The notes under the pieces were generated by a model. It did not search any database and had not been told where the DNA came from. It was given only the letters and a program-made list of their open reading frames with translations. This document shows, piece by piece, positions 48,995-62,330 of a DNA stretch of 64,000 nt; positions within the stretch are counted from its first letter, which is position 1; each line of letters opens with the position of its first letter. The DNA comes from Persicaria tinctoria (taxonomy: Eukaryota > Streptophyta > Magnoliopsida > Caryophyllales > Polygonaceae). The DNA lies in contig JBANSL010000017.1 of the NCBI GenBank assembly GCA_037127255.1, positions 70,680,857 to 70,744,856 on the forward strand, written 5' to 3'. The translations under genes and the position numbers were made by a program.

Positions 48995-51197
48995 TCGTAT
49001 ATAAATCAAAAAATAAAAATAAAGCTTACAACTAATAAGATACCAAAATGTGAATAGGGTAATCCATCTTCTTATATGTTAGCTTAGTATCCTCTCAAAA
49101 CTTTCTATTTAGGACGTTTTTCCGACATATGCAATAAAATGGCAAAGTATAAATGCTTTTTGGGGTTTGTAGATTGTAGTTCCAACTAGTTTTTCAGAGT
49201 TTTTAATTTTGCTATTATGTTATTTATAATGAAATAAATATAAAATTTTAATTTAATTAATTAGTTTTTCAACGGCTATTCACCCCAACTTTTCATACTT
49301 TTTTATTTTATATTCACTAATTTCCATCAATTACAATAGCAGCTATGTTTACCAAATATAACATAATAATTTATTAATATATATTTAATATATATAAATA
49401 ATACATAAATTTCAATTATCCCATATCAGGTACCATTTTACCAAACATAGCTTTAGTGTATTCCCATATAAGTTATTCCATATAAGATTGACAATATTAA
49501 TTAACATACCATCTCAATTCATCAAAAACACTATATATATAATATTACTATGGGCAAACATATAGGTACTAAACCCTTTAAACGAAAAATAAGATGGATG
49601 GCATCAAGGGCTTGGTTCGTTTGTTAAACGAATTTGAGTTGAGCCGAGGTCAATGAGTTTTTTTTTTTGTTCAAGCTTGACTTGTTTTAATAAATGAACG
49701 AGTTCGAGCCGAGCTTTAAATAGTTTTACTTAATCATAACATATTATATAACTTAAAGAAAATTTTATAAATTTCATAAAATTCGAGCCTAAATCGAACA
49801 AACCGTACTTTTAATCGAGCTTAAAATCATGTTCAGATTCGGCTTGTTTAGGTAAGTGAAAGAGCTCAAGTCAAGCTTTTTCAAACCGATCCTAAACGAA
49901 CTCGAACTGTTCAGGTCATATAACAAACGTAGCATCAATTAGTAAGCTTCGATTGTGAAAGTAAAAAAGCAAACACTGCACACATTGAGAATGAGCCCAC
50001 ATTATTCCCATCACAAGATTTTGAATGATAAAAGAAAGAGATAAGCATGGTGACTACATCACATTTTAGCTTATCGACTATAACCCCTATACTCACTAGT
50101 GAATATGTATTGATGTTCCATTTTGTCCTTGTTGTGTTATTAAGACATGCATTAAGGGCATTTTTTTCTTTTTAAATTTTAAAAGAAAACATCAAGACAA
50201 TTTTTGATAACTTGAGTGGATGAATAAATTAAACATATAAACAACCAAATTGGGTGGTAAAGCTATAGCCTATAGGAATCTTCAAAGGGGCCAAGTTATA
50301 CTAAATGCCATTTTTTTCATCATATGATATTAAATTACATAATTTTCTTCGTCTTATTTATTCGATTGGTTCATGGATTATAGATTATTTTGTTTTTTTA
50401 TTTATATCATAATAATTTGTCTGTCTACCGCTTCGTGTACCCTCTCGATTGACTAGATTTTTGTCTGGTAAATCAAATTGTTACTTGTTAAAAAAAAAGA
50501 CACCATTTTATAATAAAATAAAGGATAGAAAAACAGACAAGTAAATGAAATAGTAAAAAAATAAAACTAAAAAAAGGGATATATGACAAAATTAATACAG
50601 TATAATGAACATTGAGTTTCAAAATAATTGCGTTGTTCAACAAAATTGTGAAGCATGTCGAGTCAATATGTAACCTTGTATTTATAATGTAAAATGAGAA
50701 ACTAATCTTTTAAAAAAAATTTGAATTTTTTTTATATATAAGGTAAGAATTCAAAGACTATCAAGCCTAATGTAATGAAAGATCGGATAAATCAATATAT
50801 GAACAAACCATCATCATATTTAAAAAATAGATAAAAATAATTAATATTAAAAAAAATCTTTCTTAATATAGATAGTAGATACATAATCTATGTTATAGGG
50901 GAAAAGGTTAAAAAAAATGTATAACTAATACCGAAAAAGATATATAGCCTATATAGGTGAAAATGAGGATCCTCGGATTTTGTATTTACATGAATATATT
51001 TATTCAATCAACCTAACGATTGTACTTTTCTTCTTTTAATAACTCCGTCGATTTCGTATCTTTATATCTTATCAGCCGTTTTCATTGTATCTTAAAGTCA
51101 CTATAAAATTTTATGACCAAGTGAAAAAAACAAATTAACTATTTTATTACCATGTTAAAAACAAATTGGTGTATCTGCTTGTAGTTTTGCACCTCTT
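48995..51197. other. AT-rich intergenic DNA, no gene; one dispersed repeat
   Basis: No coding signal on either strand. 49600-49925 is a degenerate, inverted copy of the hAT-like CTCGAGC family seen at 10876-11193 (for example GTTCGAGCCGAGC, AAGCTTGACTTG, TTCGGCTTGTTTAGG). The remainder is AT-rich. Confidence 0.4.
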
Positions 51198-51313
51198 ATG
51201 TTTAATGTTGTATGCTTTGATGGGTTATCGTTTGTCGATTTATTGACTATCGAGATTCATATATATCTGATCTCGAATTATTACATAATAAAAAAAATTT
51301 GGCACAAATATTG

Positions 51314-51469
<156 letters not shown>

Positions 51470-52550
51470 GTGTAATTGGAAGCTATTGTTATGAAAAGTA
51501 TGAATATATTTAATTACTATCTATGCTAGTTTCTACTGTTTCTATAAGAATACAACAAAAAATCTTCATCAATGAAAATTTGAGGAATTTATTTATTTAT
51601 TTTTGTTTGTGTGCATGTTTTTAAGTGGTGTTCTATTGTCTTTGTGTTCACACTTGATTGAAATTTTGTGTTTGTGTAAGGCTAATAATTTTAGCTTTAT
51701 ACTTCATCCTAGAAAGATTGCAATCTATAATTTGACCTTTTGGTGATGAAAAATAAGCCATAAGATTATAATGTGTATAGTCTATTATAAACTTCATTTG
51801 AAAAAAATTTCTCTCGAATATATAAATAAAATAAGTAAAAGCTCTATGTATAGTCTATTCTAAACTTCATTCGAAAACAAATACTCTCAAATATATAAAT
51901 AAAATAAGTAGAAAAGAGCTTTATTATTTTTGTAAAATAAGCTTTATTGTGCGCCACGGCCTTGTTTCTCTCCATATTTTAGTCATTTTTAAAAATTATT
52001 ATTTTAGAGTTTATACATTAAAATCTATTAAAAAAATTCTATTTAATTTCTTACCTTATATAGATAAATAAATAAAAATATGTGTTGTTGTCCCTTTACC
52101 TTTGTTCTCTCTTCACTTGATCAAATCATATAAATCCCGTTCATAGATTTTCATTAAACTTTTCCTGATCGATATCTCTCTTTCTTTTGCATATAAATAA
52201 AATAAAAAAGGACAAACTATATTCTCCACACATCTTTGGATTGGTAAATGGCTCCAAAATAAAATAATGTGAAGTTGAAAGAAAATAGGCACAAGGCTCC
52301 AAAAGTCCGTCAATTAGTGCATTTAGCAAGTTAGGCACACTTACAAGGGCCCCAATAAAGTCTCCAAACCAATCATATTTAGCTATCCTAAAGATTGAAA
52401 TGTCTATAAATGCGGTGGTATCTATTCTAATCAACCTTCAAGGTTTCCAAAAACATTTGAGATAACTAGCAAGTTGCAATCAACTCCCTACATCGTCCAA
52501 TACTTGCGACCCAGTTGGAGAAGGGATGTGTACATCAAGATATTTTCATA

Positions 52551-52821
52551 CTTCCTCCGTTCGCGAAAACATATCGTTCTAGCCCTGGCCACAATTTTTT
52601 AAGAAATTTCTTAAACGCTCGAATTGCCCCTAGTTAACTATTGTCATTGATACCATTGTGAGTATGTACTTGGTTTCAAATGATGACTCATCCTTGTGTT
52701 CACCAAAAAAAAAAAGATAAGAATAAATTTGAAAATTTTATTTTGCTAAAACAATTTCAAAATAAGGGTAATTTGGAAAACAAATGGGTATAATATCACA
52801 AGTTTTCGCAAACGGCAGGAG
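52551..52821. mobile_element. Stowaway-like MITE, degenerate
   Basis: CTTCCTCCGTTCGCGAAAAC at the left and, on the minus strand, CTCCTGCCGTTTGCGAAAAC at the right form inverted ends of Stowaway type (CTCCCTCCGT). The left is preceded by TA; the right flank is diverged. The body is AT-rich and noncoding. Confidence 0.65.
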
Positions 52822-52899
52822 TCCAAAGTGTAGGTGTTAAATTGTTACCCAATGTGGACCAAAGGTGAAATACAATTTTTAATGACAAAGGAGGGCTTT

Positions 52900-53330
52900 G
52901 TACAAACTAGGTTAAGTTATGGGTGGTTTTGTACAAACTAGGTTAAGTTAGGGTGGTTTTGTGTAATTCACCCTAAAATCTTTGTTTGCCCATTAACAAG
53001 CAATCAACCTTCAACTGATCGGCTGTAGTCTTTGTGGCAATGACCTTTCTATTTTTGGTGCTTATGAGTCCCTCTCTTGCTCATCATCTCCCATGCTGTA
53101 TTCAAACTATGTTATGGCCTTATGGGTGGTTTTGTACAAACTAGGTTAAGTTAGGGTGGTTTTATGTAATTCACCCTACAATCTTTGTTTGTACCTGTCC
53201 ATTAAGAAGCAATCAAATTACAATTGATCAGCTGTACCTTTGTCTTTGTGGCAATGATCTTTCTATGTGTGGTGCTTATGAGTCCCCCCTCTTGTTCATC
53301 TTCTCCCATGCTTTATCCCCTCTCCACATG
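52900..53330. repeat. ~205-bp direct duplication
   Basis: GGGTGGTTTTGTACAAACTA, TAATTCACCCTA, AATCTTTGTTTG, AAGCAATCAA, GTCTTTGTGGCAATGA and TGGTGCTTATGAGTCCC occur in the same order in 52918-53075 and 53124-53287. The copies are about 85-90% similar by eye. No coding role. Confidence 0.7.
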
Positions 53331-53872
53331 GTATAGCTTGACCTCCTCCAGCTTCTACCCTCCTTTTTGTACTTTCTCCACCTGCAACTTCTCATGTGCA
53401 AAGTTAGATACTCTCAAACAGTGCAAACACTGTCGGCATATGCAACATGATTCAATGTATGCAGAGCAACACAAAATCAAGATCAACACCAATACATACA
53501 TATTGCACACAATAAATATGAGTGATGTTGATAGTACACTTGGCCCACCACTGGCCCCAGCACAACCTAGAGCCGGATTTATCGACAATCGAATCCTCGT
53601 CGGGTCCGTGGGCCTGCTTGTCTTTCTCGGCACACCATCCCTGCACAAGTATATAGAGTGATGTGTATCCAAAGGCCAGATCAACTTCGGGTATGAACAA
53701 CGAAAATATGGAATTTTACAGAGGCTGAACTGTTGTTACATTACAAAACTCCAATATGATCTACAGAGATTACATCTTCCTACATGACTTGGAAAGAGTT
53801 GTACTTCAAAAAGCATTGCACGCTGATGGAACAAAAAGCAAGACTGCTCATTCACAAGGGCTAGGAGATGTA

Positions 53873-56800
53873 TCAGTACTCGTTGAAGTGGATTGCGCCA
53901 ACTTTCCACACAATGAAAGTGGTGGCAAACATTACCGTGCTGATGAATACGAAGGAAAAGATGATTAGGAATAAGTCGAAGCCACCTGGAAAGTCGAAGG
54001 TCAGCCCCTGTTTTGGCATTCCTCTCTTACTATCATCAAAGAGGTTTGTTGGAGCTGCTGGAAGGCCTTTCTTGCCCTTGTCACTTTCCTTTAGAGCATC
54101 CAATAGTTTGCTTCCCATTCCTGCTTTACTAGTGGTTCCCTTTGTTTCATTGTAACGGCTGAGAACCCTTGCCGCTCTCAGCTTCTCCCTGACAGTTAAT
54201 GACGTTCTTTTGGTCTGAACATTAGGAGACGAGGAGGGTGTATCTGTGTCCGCTAATGTAGGTTCTGATATGGTTGAAGGTGAAGAAGTCGGAAGGTTTT
54301 TGTTGTTCTCGGCATCTAAGGGAGGAATGGACTTCACAGAATTTCCAGAACTATCAGTGTCCAGATTAGTAGTTATACTGTCACTTTCTGCAACAAATAG
54401 TCGCAGTTGCCCATGCTTAGGCCTTTTAAATTGCCTTGCACTAAATGCTAGAGCTGGTGATGAAAGCTGAAGTTTTCTGGGCATAAAACACCGAATGCAG
54501 GATCCTGAAACCTGCATCTTTCATAAAAGAGAGGTATCAGATGGAATAGGTTTATGGGGCAAAAGTTGCTAGACACTAGGAGATTAGCGATCTGATTGAA
54601 TTGTACGTAGTAATATTTAATAATTGAACATTTAAGGATTTTCACCACAATCCGACAATGATATTGTCATCTGTTTGGAAGAGAATCTTCAACAAAGAAA
54701 AACAAGGGGCTAGCAAAAAGAGGTTGGAATTTGCCACCATTTACATCTTGTGGATTTGACAATGACATCAAGAATCGTAATCTTAGGAGTCTTAGGAGCC
54801 TCGCGAAAAGGCAAGTTCGCATTTCAACTTAAGGTAAACAACTAAACGGTTCTCCTTTTTCTGTTTATTTGTTCCATAGCATGTGCTTGACAACTATCTG
54901 TGGGCCATCTTTTACTAATTTCTCTTTTATCAGATTGAAATGTTATGAATCCTATTGGACACAGTCCTGCAGATATCAAATCTTGTTAACCCTTGAGTAA
55001 TTTCTCCAACTTTAGGGAATCTAATTATTATAATCATTTGAGCAAGTATATCAAAGTGTTAATAACCAAAAGGGCAAAGGGAATTTCCTATTAAATTACT
55101 TCTCCAATTCAACATCAAATTCCTCTTATCACCATAAAAGATATACTTTGATGAGAGGAAAATAAGCAAAAGAGATGAAGCTTTTCAAAGAAAGCATATG
55201 TTCAAGAGATAACTGACTGCACCCTATTCTCCCATACAACAGGAAGTGAACTATTTATCTAAGCAGGTATATCCGTACCTCAATCAAATGCTTTTCATAC
55301 AGTTGAAAAATACAAGTCTAATATTCCAGCAGCAATACCACTATTTCAAATAACGACAAGGCAGCTTCATGACATTAACCATAGAAGGTAGATGTTCATT
55401 ATGGCATATCTTATAAATGAAAGCGACAAGGCAGATGAAGCTCAAGAGCTGTCAAAAAGGATATGTCCACACAACATGACAGTCTTTGAGGGTGTCAAAT
55501 GATGGAAACAGTTTGTGATGTACTGATGTAGGACATTGTCAAGATAATTTTGTTGTTCAGTTTCACGAAATTATTCTGCATTGATCATATGTTTCAAAAT
55601 GTTAAATACACAACCATGTTATCATTGTTTGTTTCCAGGTGATTAATCTACTGTCTAGGTGTATTTTAGCGAGCATCAAAATAACAGGTCTACGAGGTGG
55701 TGCACTAGTTCCATCTACCTTGAATTTGTAAATACTAGTTCCATCTAACCATACTAGTAGACGCATAATTACTGACCTTAGAACCCCATCAGAGGCTTGA
55801 GACTTACTAACCTGCACAAAAGATCCCCAGTATAAGGCCTCAGCGTCTGATCTACTATTTCTAAAGTTCAAAGGTAATGTTAAGTTGCAGTATGTTTAGA
55901 TAACTCTCCTTATGATTAGAAGTGGTGTAAACTCTATGGTTCAGTGCAGGTTTTGAGAAAGCACAAACATAACCTCAAATTGGCAATAGGGCCAAACCAC
56001 AATAAACTGTTTCAAGGGCCACACCTCATCACATTTTGAGGAAAATTAATCAAGCTTTCAACTATGAGCTACTTTAGTCATTGATTATTATCAAAGACCA
56101 TATATCAACACCAATGCAATATATAATCCAATTTGAGGTTCAGATATTCAGACAATAAACCCCAATTTTGCAATTAATGGTTTGGTCTGGTTAATTTTTT
56201 TATTCCTGATACATCAATCCAAATCACATTTCCTATTTTTCCCATGAGAAAAAATAAAAACAAACTGTACACCATTAACAAAAAATCTAGGTTAACTTGC
56301 ATTTTTCACCGTATCAGTGGTGAAATCACGAAAGACCTAACTAAATCAAATCTTGTTGTCAAATTGCAAAAGATATAATAGTGAATCAAAAATTAGGAAG
56401 TTCACTATAAAATAAATCACCAGTAGATGTTTTTCCAGTATAAAAATCAGGGATCAGTGGGTGAAGGTTTCAGAAAAGCGATTGCAATCTACAATCCATC
56501 CTGCATTGAGAAGGTTTCAAAAAAAACTCAAATGCAGGTTTGTACTGTATTGAGAAATTTAAAATGCTAGTCTGTGGCAAGTTATTACTTGAGAAGATGA
56601 ACTACAAGTTGATGGTAAATTAGAAGTACATTTAGATAGAACAGGGAAATCATCTGTTGATATTGGCAGCTTGAGCTATAGAGTAGCAGATGGAAATTAT
56701 TAATAGATCCTTCATGATTTCTCAAAGAAATTAAAAATTCTAGTTCAGAATGAATAACAGCTCAATGAACCATTGATATGGGCATGAAACTGAAAGTTGA

Positions 56801-57486
56801 CAATTTCATGCCAAGGCCTGAAAAAGCATCACAAATCAACTATGGATATTTGTTTATTATTTATTTAACTGTCTTTGTGTTGATCCAAAATTTCCCTATA
56901 AATCAACAGTTTCATCTTCAGTAATGGTAAGAGAAACAATTGTTGAATCCAGAACATTGTTGTGTCCTTACTTGCTGAAACCTAACAGCATCTCTATAGG
57001 AGTGGGATCACTTAAAGATCATCAAAACCACAGAGTTATCCCAAATTCCCTAACAATCCTCACTAATGTGAATTTCACAATAATATAAGAAAAATGAAGT
57101 GATCAGATTCTCCTTTCTCTCAATCCAATAACCATTATTAACACTGCACTCAACAGGAACACTCAACAGGAAACACCTCCCAGTCTCTAACCGAATTCAG
57201 GCTATGATTTCTCTCACACATAAAGGCCGAGTTGAATTCTGAATTTATCTAATCCTAATTTTCAAAAGCATATCGAGAAGTGCTGCTAATTCTTCATCCG
57301 AAGCCCCAAATTACATTGCAATTCAACCGGAGATTCTACTACCGCTCCCTGGAACTCTAAAATTCTACTAACGGAAGCTTCGACAGAAAATAATCCAAAT
57401 TCCGAACCCGAAACAGTGATACAGTGAGAGGGAGAGGGAGTTACCATGGGACCGAAGCCGAGAACTGAATTGAAAGAAATCGCCAT
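53873..57486 (-). CDS. predicted plastid-targeted single-pass membrane protein, unknown function
   Basis: Exon 1 (57445-57486) codes MAISFNSVLGFGPM. Exon 2 (53873-54511) starts after a TGCAG acceptor with VSGSCIRCFMPRKLQLSS. The junction is phase 0 and the protein is 226 aa. The first ~50 residues are Ser/Arg/Lys-rich and nearly free of acids, as in transit peptides. Residues about 60-115 are Ser/Thr/Pro-rich and probably disordered. A basic helical block follows (SLTVREKLRAARVLSRYNET). The C terminus has one strong membrane span (LFLIIFSFVFISTVMFATTF) after FDFPGGFD. The intron is 2.9 kb with no recognised element. I do not recognise the family; a thylakoid or envelope location is inferred from composition only. 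An ATG in the start of exon 2 (54517) would give a shorter form if splicing were ignored. Confidence 0.75.
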
Positions 57487-57819
57487 GGATTGTACAAGCG
57501 AGAGGACGAACCATGTGAGGAAGAGGAAGAAAGGGAGAAGCTCAGTTTTCTTCAGTCGTCAATGGCGATTGGCTGCGAAGTTCTTCGCCTCTGTGGCCAT
57601 TAAACACCGCCAGCACTCGGTGGATTCGATAAAGGATCCTCCTCCACGCCAGTTGGAAATCTACAAGCGATAAATCGGGATTTTTTTTAATTTATAAAAA
57701 AGGAGTGATATTTTTGTAAATTGCATTAAATGTCCCAAGTTTTGGGATTTGTTGCTTTCTAAGTTTCTCTATTCTAAAATATACATCAGTTTTACAAAAA
57801 ATACAAAAGTTTTACAAAA

Positions 57820-58046
57820 TATTATAATATGTGGAAAAATAATAGTACTTGAGAGGAGGGAGAGAAAGAGAGAAATCATCTCAATTGCTTGTATCTTCCA
57901 AGTAAGGTTACAAGGCCTTATATAGGCAAGGAATTACAATAGATAAGTAGAACATAAATGTGACTCTTTGGTTTTCCACCATGTGGGAGTTAAGGTAGGT
58001 GAAAGGGTGGAGAGGTGAACCATCCATCATTCATGGTTTCATAACA
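57820..58046 (-). repeat. LTR, left (3' LTR of the leftward element)
   Basis: A direct repeat of 62760-62986, offset by exactly 4940 bp without indels. It contains a TATATAGG-type core near 57915 and a GAGAGGAGGGAGAGAAAGAG purine tract. Confidence 0.9.
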
Positions 58047-58082
58047 CTCCCCCTTGGATGTACACCTCTAACATTACAAATT

Positions 58083-58612
58083 GTCTCGTTAAAAAACCTC
58101 GCCTAGAAAAACCCAATGGGACAAAAAACTAGGACTAAGGGAAAAAGAGTATAGATGTTATTTGATACGCTTTGATCATAGTGCCTCATTAAAAACCTTG
58201 TCAGGAAAACCCAGTGGGACAAAATCTGATCGAAGGGAAAAAGAGTGCAGTGCGTATATTCTCCCCCTGAATTCAACATTCTTCTCGCAACTTTCTCATT
58301 ATGATAAGCTCATCGAATTTCTTGATAATTCTGACTTCATGAGCTTCATGGTCGAGTCTTAACATTGTCTTTGATGTGTACAAGCCGAAATGTCTTCATA
58401 TATTGCAATTGACATCGACGCGCTTGACCTATATGTCTTGTTCTTAAGCTGCTTTCAATGCACAACACAATCATAAGGTACTTCAGGACCCAGTGTGCCA
58501 TTTGATCATGAGGGAGATGTAGTGTATTAAATGGTGTCTAAGTTGCCTCGTTAAAAACCTCAACTTGGAAAAAACCCAGTGGGATAAAAACCAAGATTAA
58601 GGAAAAGAGTAT
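58083..58612 (-). repeat. three copies of a ~64-bp motif near the polypurine tract
   Basis: CGTTAAAAAACCTCGCCTAG, CATTAAAAACCTTGTCAGGA and CGTTAAAAACCTCAACTTGG begin units at about 58088, 58187 and 58549. Each continues AAAACCCA-TGGGA-AAAA and ends AAGGGAAAAAGAGT or a close variant. Similar GTTAAAAACC/CCCAGTGGGA wording is known from the 3' noncoding end of several plant Copia elements. Confidence 0.75.
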
Positions 58613-61600
58613 AACTTTGTACGGTACTTCGGGACCTAATACAATGTCACCAATTTCATAATTATAGGTACTTCAGGTACTCTTTATATGGATCTTTAAT
58701 CAATTATATGTGACGGGGCTTTGACATTAATGCTTCAGGCATTTTCAATCGATCTTTTCATTTATATGAGTATGCAAATAGCATGTCTGTCATTTACATT
58801 TAGATCCAAAATTATATTCACTTCTAGTGAATAGATTCTACATATAACCTTTGATAGGTCGACTTTTGTGCAATCAAGTTGGCTTTATATTTTATTTTGT
58901 ATAAATACCCACTTAAAACCAATTGATGTTGCACTTTTCGGTGTTGGAACTACAGGTCCAATGCCATCATGCTTAAAGAATCCATCTTTGCATGAATTGC
59001 TTCTTTCTAGCTCTTTTACTATGATTTCGATGTCGACATCCATTTGTTTGATGATCATCATATTCTCATAGGCTCTTTCCACTCATGGGGAATCATATAC
59101 AAAGAGCTTAGTGATCTCTAACACTTCTGGTGTACTTGAGAATCACTTGATATTCATTGTGTTGGAGTTACTTCTAGAACTTCCAAATGAGCTAGTATTA
59201 GTGACTTTTCACTTTCTTGGCCTTTAGTAAATGCTTTCAATGACATATTTGCTAAACCTTATAAGCATTTCATTTATTGAACTTCTGGTTCACTTGTATT
59301 TATCCGCGGATATGAAATGATAAAGAAGTTGCTTCCGTGCAATCACTTTCTTAATATTTAGTCTCATTTCCTCTCCCCCTAAATACCGAGCATTTTATCA
59401 CCATTATAAAGCTCTAGGTATTTGATATCAATAGGGACTCAAACCCCATGTATCATCTAACTTCTTTGTGGTCTCATTGTATTTCATTTGGAGGAGGTAC
59501 GCCTCGGAACATGTGTTGCTCATTCAAGACTTTTGAATGACATACTCTCTTCTGGAGATAATTATGGAGATGTTATTGTGTCAAATTCGAAATGCAAACT
59601 AGCTTGCATGGGCCCATTTGACTAACGACTCTTCTGGGTCGTCGTGAGCTACCTTATGCTCAACAATGTGGTTGATAACATTCTCTACCTTATGTTTCAT
59701 ATGACCAAAGTGTTAAGGCATCTATAATATTGGAATTACACTGGTCTATATGATAATGTTCCGTAGTTGTCTCATTGAATCCAATCAATAGACATTAGAG
59801 ACTTTGCATTTACTCTCAATATAGATGGTCTAATTGTTGATTTTGCCAAGATGATAGACCATATATGTTCGGTCACCCTTATTGAGGATCTTCTGGTCCT
59901 CCTTAGTGGGTGTCTATGTGAATTTCAATGATCCCGCACATCGTCGATTCACTTGAGTGACCGAATGACACAAAGAAAAACATTTTATCATCAACTAACT
60001 TCAGGTTAGTGATAAATTTCAATGGAATAAATGAGTGTCAAATAAACCATATATATATACATTCTCATTTATGTAAGACTTGCTTCTGGCTAGTCATATG
60101 AGATATTGGTGTTCAATACCATATCAATTCATATGTATATATCATTGTTACTTCAGGTAACAATATCAATGCTCTTTTGGAGCTATATGATATTCATCTT
60201 GTTTTTTCCATTCAATATTGTTTGAGAAAACTTCAAGTTTTCAAAATTGTTTGACACTTATGAAAACCATAATATTCAACCATTGAACTTTGTATATGGT
60301 GATCCATTATTTAATTTAGATGCCATTCAATGGGTATTGTCAGAACTTTCGTTGGTGTCATACTTCAGGTATGAGTCATTTATAATGTTCTTCAAAACAT
60401 TTATAATTAACCGTATAACAGCAACCTAGTTATAAGCCACAACAATAAAATCGGTTGCGCGCTTAACCTTAACCTCTTTCGTACCCTCTACTGGAGAGGG
60501 GCATGCTTCAGGCTATGCTTAGAGGAATGTCAGGAAGTGGCATTGTTAACCAGATTGTGTTATGTGGTTACTTCTATTGGATGTACCAACTGAATGATAA
60601 TCGTTCTGAACTTGATAAAAACCCACATTCCATGCACTTCTTCAAGAGTACAAATGATAAGATCAGAATCATAGACTCTTCTGGAGTTTATAAAAATCAT
60701 ATACTCTTCTAGAGTTGATAAGAATCACTCTTCTAGAGTTTAAAAATCTACCAGTAGAGTCTTCAGGCTCTTAGGTTGGTGTTGAAAAACTTCACAATCT
60801 ACCGGATTGTGGTAAACCTTTCTCCCAAAGAAATTTGTATTTGTCCACTTCAGGTGGAACCATGAGAAAACTTGTCAATTTATCATTTTCTTCAAGAAAT
60901 GATTTTATTCATAAAATGATTCATTTGTTGACTTCGAGTGACAATTAGTCTCTATTATGTATATTTCGATCATATACTCCAAAAGATTATAAGTTGCAAT
61001 TCAAAAATATAGTAAGTTGTCATATAAACATTGACCATATTCTTCAAGAAATGGTACGTTTGATTATTACTCACTTCAGGGAGAAGACAACTTGTATACA
61101 ACCACTTCAACGGTTATATATATCTTTACTTGCACATCGCTTCATGGACTATATGTGCAACTTTAAAATAAAACTCATACACTTCAGGGTATGATTTTAA
61201 TTCATCTTTCGGAGATGATACAAACTTATCATCAATTTAGCTCAAAAATGAATATTGTCACTTCAGGGACAAATATGTATTGATGAGATAGTGAGACATT
61301 TTATGAATTTCCTTTTCATGTATCTCTTCAGGAGATTATTATCGTTACTGATGTGTTCATCCTCTTCAGGGGATGAGTTTATTTCTTTCGAGAGATGGGC
61401 ATAGTTGATATAGGTAATAAAACCATAAATAAATGAAATAAAATTAGCATATTGTCAACTTTTGGTGACAAGAAAGTAAACATCCCCATAAATCCAATGT
61501 CGTCTACTTCCGGAGACTGTTAGAGATCAAAACCATCTACTACAAGAGATAAGTTTCATCATGATATATAAGCTAAAATATTTTATCTTCTTCAGGAGAT

Positions 61601-62330
61601 AAATAAGAATCTCATCTTCTTCAAGAGATGTGATACATAAATTGTGTTTACTTTATCTACTTCAGGAGATGATTTGGTTCATCTACTTCGGGAGATGATA
61701 TAGAAATTTAACAATTTTATCTACTTCAGGAGATAATTCATCTACTTCGGGAGATGAAAAATAATTAAAATAAACACAAAAATAAGATAAATAAAATAAA
61801 TAAATAATTCATCACTTCATGGATGAAATTCGATCGGTTATCACTTCAGGGATATAATAAAATAACATCCATACGACCAATTGATCCAATCGCTTCAGGG
61901 ATTGAGATTAAATTACTTTATCCGCTTTAGGGATACAACTTTGATTGATTCAATCACTTCAGGGATTGAGATTACCTTATCCGCTTCAGGGGATATCACA
62001 ACTTCGATTGATTCAATCACTTCAGGGATTGAGATTACTTTATATTATAATTTCGATTGATTCAATCACTTCAGAGATTGAGATTATTTTATCCGCTTCT
62101 AGGGATTAATCATCACTGAAACAAATTATAATTTCTATCAACCATCCACTTCAGGGGAGGTAATCGATCATCTCTACGGGGATGCTTAATATTACATGTA
62201 TATCCACTTCGGGGGATGATAAATATTTTTGTCTCTTCAAGGAAACTTATTTTCCCTCAAATATATATAGTATATCCTCTTCGGGGGGATAACTCATTAC
62301 TCGTTAATCTCTTCAAGAGATATAACAAAA
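58470..62330. repeat. array of ~50 constant-loop, variable-stem hairpins
   Basis: Short palindromes with plus-strand loop CTTCAGG (variants CTTCGGG, CTTCTGG, CTTCTAG, CTTCAAG) recur every 30-150 bp. Stems differ but are self-complementary. Clear examples: AATGC/GCATT (58729-58743), TATTCAC/GTGAATA (58815-58833), TGAAC/GTTCA (59278-59292), CTAAC/GTTAG (59995-60009), ATTGTTAC/GTAACAAT (60144-60164), TCATAC/GTATGA (60358-60374), CACAATC/GATTGTG with loop TACCG (60793-60811), TTTATCT/AGATAAA (61582-61603), TTCATCT/AGATGAA (61738-61759), and repeated CAATC/GATTG and TATCC/GGATA between 61880 and 62100. On the element's sense strand the loop reads CTGAA closed by C-G. See findings. Confidence 0.85.

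Noticed and set aside
53224..53661. 145-aa plus-strand ORF
   Set aside because: It starts in duplicated noncoding DNA, has no domain, and overlaps the likely 3' UTR of the minus-strand membrane-protein gene.
58470..62330. CRISPR-like array
   Set aside because: The conserved part is only a 7-nt loop, the variable parts are palindromic stems rather than unrelated spacers, and the context is a plant LTR element.
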